Shown piece by piece: positions 61,501 to 64,000 of a stretch of 64,000 nucleotides of DNA. Source of the DNA: Helopsaltes ochotensis (Eukaryota; Chordata; Aves; Passeriformes; Locustellidae); assembly GCA_013400155.1 (NCBI GenBank), contig VXBM01000563.1, positions 338,151 to 402,150 on the forward strand. The letters are read 5' to 3'. The stretch's first letter is position 1. Each line of letters begins with the position of its first letter. The translations under genes were made by a program, and so were the position numbers. The notes below the pieces were generated by a model, which saw only the letters and a program-made list of their open reading frames with translations, did not search any database and had not been told where the DNA came from.

Positions 61501-64000
61501 AAATAGAACATCTGCGTTTAAGTGAAGCATTTCATGTATAAGGTACTCAAACTGGAATAAAGGAACACACTTCATTAGTGGTTTAGGATTTCCTTTCCTT
61601 TGCCTCTTAAAAATATAACAATCCTCTCTCCCAGAGGGCTGATCTGAATCCATATATCAGTAACAGTGAAAAAACAGAATTTCAGGAAAAGAGTTCATTT
61701 CTAAGACTGGGACTCAGCTCCCAAAGAACATAATTCAGTTCTGGTTATTATATTACTGGATCTCTTCCTGGATAATTAATAGATGGGATAATCTGTAATA
61801 CATAATTACAAGAAGTCCAAAGAGTTTCAATCTAATTTATTGACTTAGTATTTTATGAAATGGAAGTTCATTATGAAAAGGAGGAAGTATTTTTTGGTTT
61901 GACCTTCTCTTTATTTAATTGATACTCCACAGAAACCTTCATGTCCATTTATTTTCTAACGATGTCATATGTGCTCTGGGAAAGTGGGTAAAGTCACACA
62001 GACTTTCTGTTATCACTTATTTACAGTAGCAGTGTAGCTCCAGGGCTTCAATCCATAAGAAGTTTTAAATATATCGATCCTTTATCCTTTCTCTTTATTC
62101 TGACCCCTGAAGGTGAAACAACACCTCCTGTAAGTTAGAGAGATGTGGCTTTAGAAGTGCTCTTGCATCACGGCAGTGCAAGCAGGCAGCTGGGTAAGAT
62201 GTAAAGTCAAGGGAAAAAAGCTTGAGGTAGAGCGAAAAGAAAAGGTTTGCCTGAGGTTTTCAAGAGACCCTGAACCTTCCCCTGTTAAATCTTTTCTTAT
62301 ACAAGAGAAAATACAATCTTCTCAGTTTTGCCACAAAGAGGATAAGGCAGCGTGTCTTCCAGGTTTCACGAGCACGTGCCACAATAAAAGGCATGGTGTT
62401 GAATTTCAGGTATGATATTTGCCTGGAAATCATGTCCCATCAACTAGATTTTCCTTTCAAAATTCTTATAGTCCTGATGTATTCTGAAAAAAGTAATAAT
62501 GAAAAATTGATAGAAATAAAAATAATTAAAAAATCTTATGTCTGCAGAAAAAGTGAAGCCAGGCTAAGGTTTCTGATGACATTCAGGCCTTTTGCTTGAG
62601 GAAAGCTGAGACTGTAAAACCCATTATGACAGCGGGTGCAGGTCCAGTCTGGCAGGGAGATGTGGCTGTGCAATGTGTGGCTGTATGGGGGCTGCTCAAT
62701 GCTGACAGCGATGGAGGAGAGGAGCTGCTTGGCCTCCGGTCCTCTGTCAGCACTTGCTAAAGCAGGAGACATGAGAGCTGGTGATTCCCAGTTCCCACGC
62801 CAAGAGGATACTGTCTGAGAGCCTGTCTAAAGCCTTTTGTTGACAGAAGAAATTAAGAATTTAAAACTGAGGACTGTGAGAAGCACCAAACCTTCTGCTG
62901 TGGATGGCTCGAGATTCTCATAACCAGGGTCTGTGAGGCAGCACATTTGGGCACTGCTGACACAGATGCTTGTAATGGCACAGCAGAACCCAGAGCATTT
63001 CTAATGCAGCAGCCAGGAACATCTTTAGATTAACAAGAATTTTTAAGGTATTTTTCCTTTTTTTTCTCTTCACATGCTGCCGTTATAAAACACCTTAGCT
63101 AGCCTTAGGTTGGAAGACATAATAAAATGTCAGTGCCTTTTGAGATTCACTGTTATGTCCTTAGTAGATACCTGTGATTCTTTGAAACTCTCCATAACAA
63201 CAGCAGAGTGCATCTACACTTAAAATTTCAGGTAAATGAATCCCATGGGCAAATCAAGCATTTTGTACCCACCTGCTGCTATGCATAAACCACCTAACAG
63301 CAATAAAATGTTAAGGATGTAAGTGAAAATTCCACTCAAGACTACAGCTTCACATAGTGTCATGTCTCCTTTCCCCTAATTTCACTTCTTTTCAAGAGAG
63401 ATAGTTAGGTTTTTAAAGTTTTCAGGTATTTTCTGTGAACTGCCCCATTATATTTTTGATTGATAAACATAAATGGTTCAGGAATGAATGACTACCATTC
63501 TCCTCATAAAATCTGATCACGCAGTTGTACTTAAATTTATTTTAATTTAGATTTTCCCCCACATTTATATTTATTCCAAATATCTTTTTATAATAACCAA
63601 TTCTCTGCATTTAAAAGGTTTGTTTCTGCTACCACCAAAGTCACTAGTAAGAACAAATCAGTAGGAAAAGCAGGACTGGTCCCCATAGGGCCTAATAGAT
63701 GAAATCAACTGTATAGTAAATTAGTTACTGAGGGGTATTTCTTCCCATTATTTGGAACTGGAACAGTGCAAGAGAAACTTTGGTGGTTTCTGACAAAATT
63801 AAAGGCCTTTTCTTTCTGTATGTTCATTCAAATATTCCAATGCTCATTCTGCAAGCTGCTTAATTACAGAGATCTAATTAACCAAACTGAAAGAGATGTG
63901 CAGTCTTGAAGAATGATAATGGAAGATTAACTTAATTTCTCAAAAAATTAAAGGATCTGGATTAAAAATAATGTTATTTTTCCCCCGCTATTTTTTACCT
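58575..64000. other. Intronic stretch to the window end, nothing recognised
   Basis: About 5.4 kb of AT-rich sequence without a mobile element or exon that I can identify. Open frames such as 59985-60293 and 62176-62415 have no known domain and no convincing splice context. Confidence 0.5.

Larger units (their letters stand above)
17910..64000 (-). other. ADARB2: ADARB2 intron upstream of the dsRBD exon (partial)
   Basis: All sequence above 17910 lies 5' of the exon on the coding strand. No upstream ADARB2 exon (the expected end would read EDDDTLS before the split serine) was recognised on the minus strand, so at least 46 kb of one intron is seen. It is AT-rich, sparse in repeats and has no long conserved reading frame. 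Confidence 0.75.

Noticed and set aside
1..64000. CRISPR arrays, operons, tRNA or rRNA genes, prophage
   Set aside because: No regularly spaced repeats, tRNA cloverleaf or rRNA-like sequence was noticed; the window is vertebrate intronic DNA.

Overview
The window is vertebrate nuclear DNA, almost certainly from a bird. The supporting signs are several decayed CR1 LINE copies in both orientations (with the CR1 3' tail and its 8-base terminal repeats), an avian-type endogenous retroviral LTR, a low overall repeat load, and one exon whose translation is very close to ADARB2. Nothing looks bacterial: there are no operons, ribosome binding sites or dense ORFs, and nearly all open frames of 60-150 codons are chance openings in non-coding DNA.

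The one confident protein-coding feature is a 905-bp internal exon of ADARB2 (RED2/ADAR3) on the minus strand, 17005-17909. It carries both double-stranded-RNA-binding domains and is bounded by good splice sites. Everything else is the two introns around it. Because the gene runs on the minus strand, 17910-64000 is the upstream intron (46 kb seen, its 5' end lies outside) and 1-17004 is the downstream intron (17 kb seen). I did not find the next or previous coding exon. An 870-base run of N (6133-7002) lies in the downstream intron.

Layout by coordinate: 1-1262 is a 5'-clipped CR1 LINE with ruined reverse transcriptase (+). 1971-2445 is a solo LTR (-). 4340-4640 is a candidate conserved element with TAATTA sites. 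4680-4952 is a GC-richer, exon-like block with a strong splice donor on the + strand. 6133-7002 is the gap. 13684-14000 is CR1 (-). 15935-16107 is an ancient CORE/MIR-type SINE (-). 17005-17909 is the ADARB2 exon. 25447-25509 and 25868-26079 are CR1 tails (+). 29928-30190 is CR1 (+). 46627-46658 holds twin POU octamers. 49046-49162 is CR1 (-). 55381-56462 is a longer CR1 (-) with a 43-bp internal duplication. 58504-58574 is a near-perfect 71-base hairpin.

The most interesting unexplained structure is that hairpin: two 32-base arms, two adjacent mismatches and a 7-base loop. It has about the size of a microRNA precursor and lies inside an intron of a gene whose product binds double-stranded RNA. 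I see no wholly new multi-gene system, and I say so plainly.
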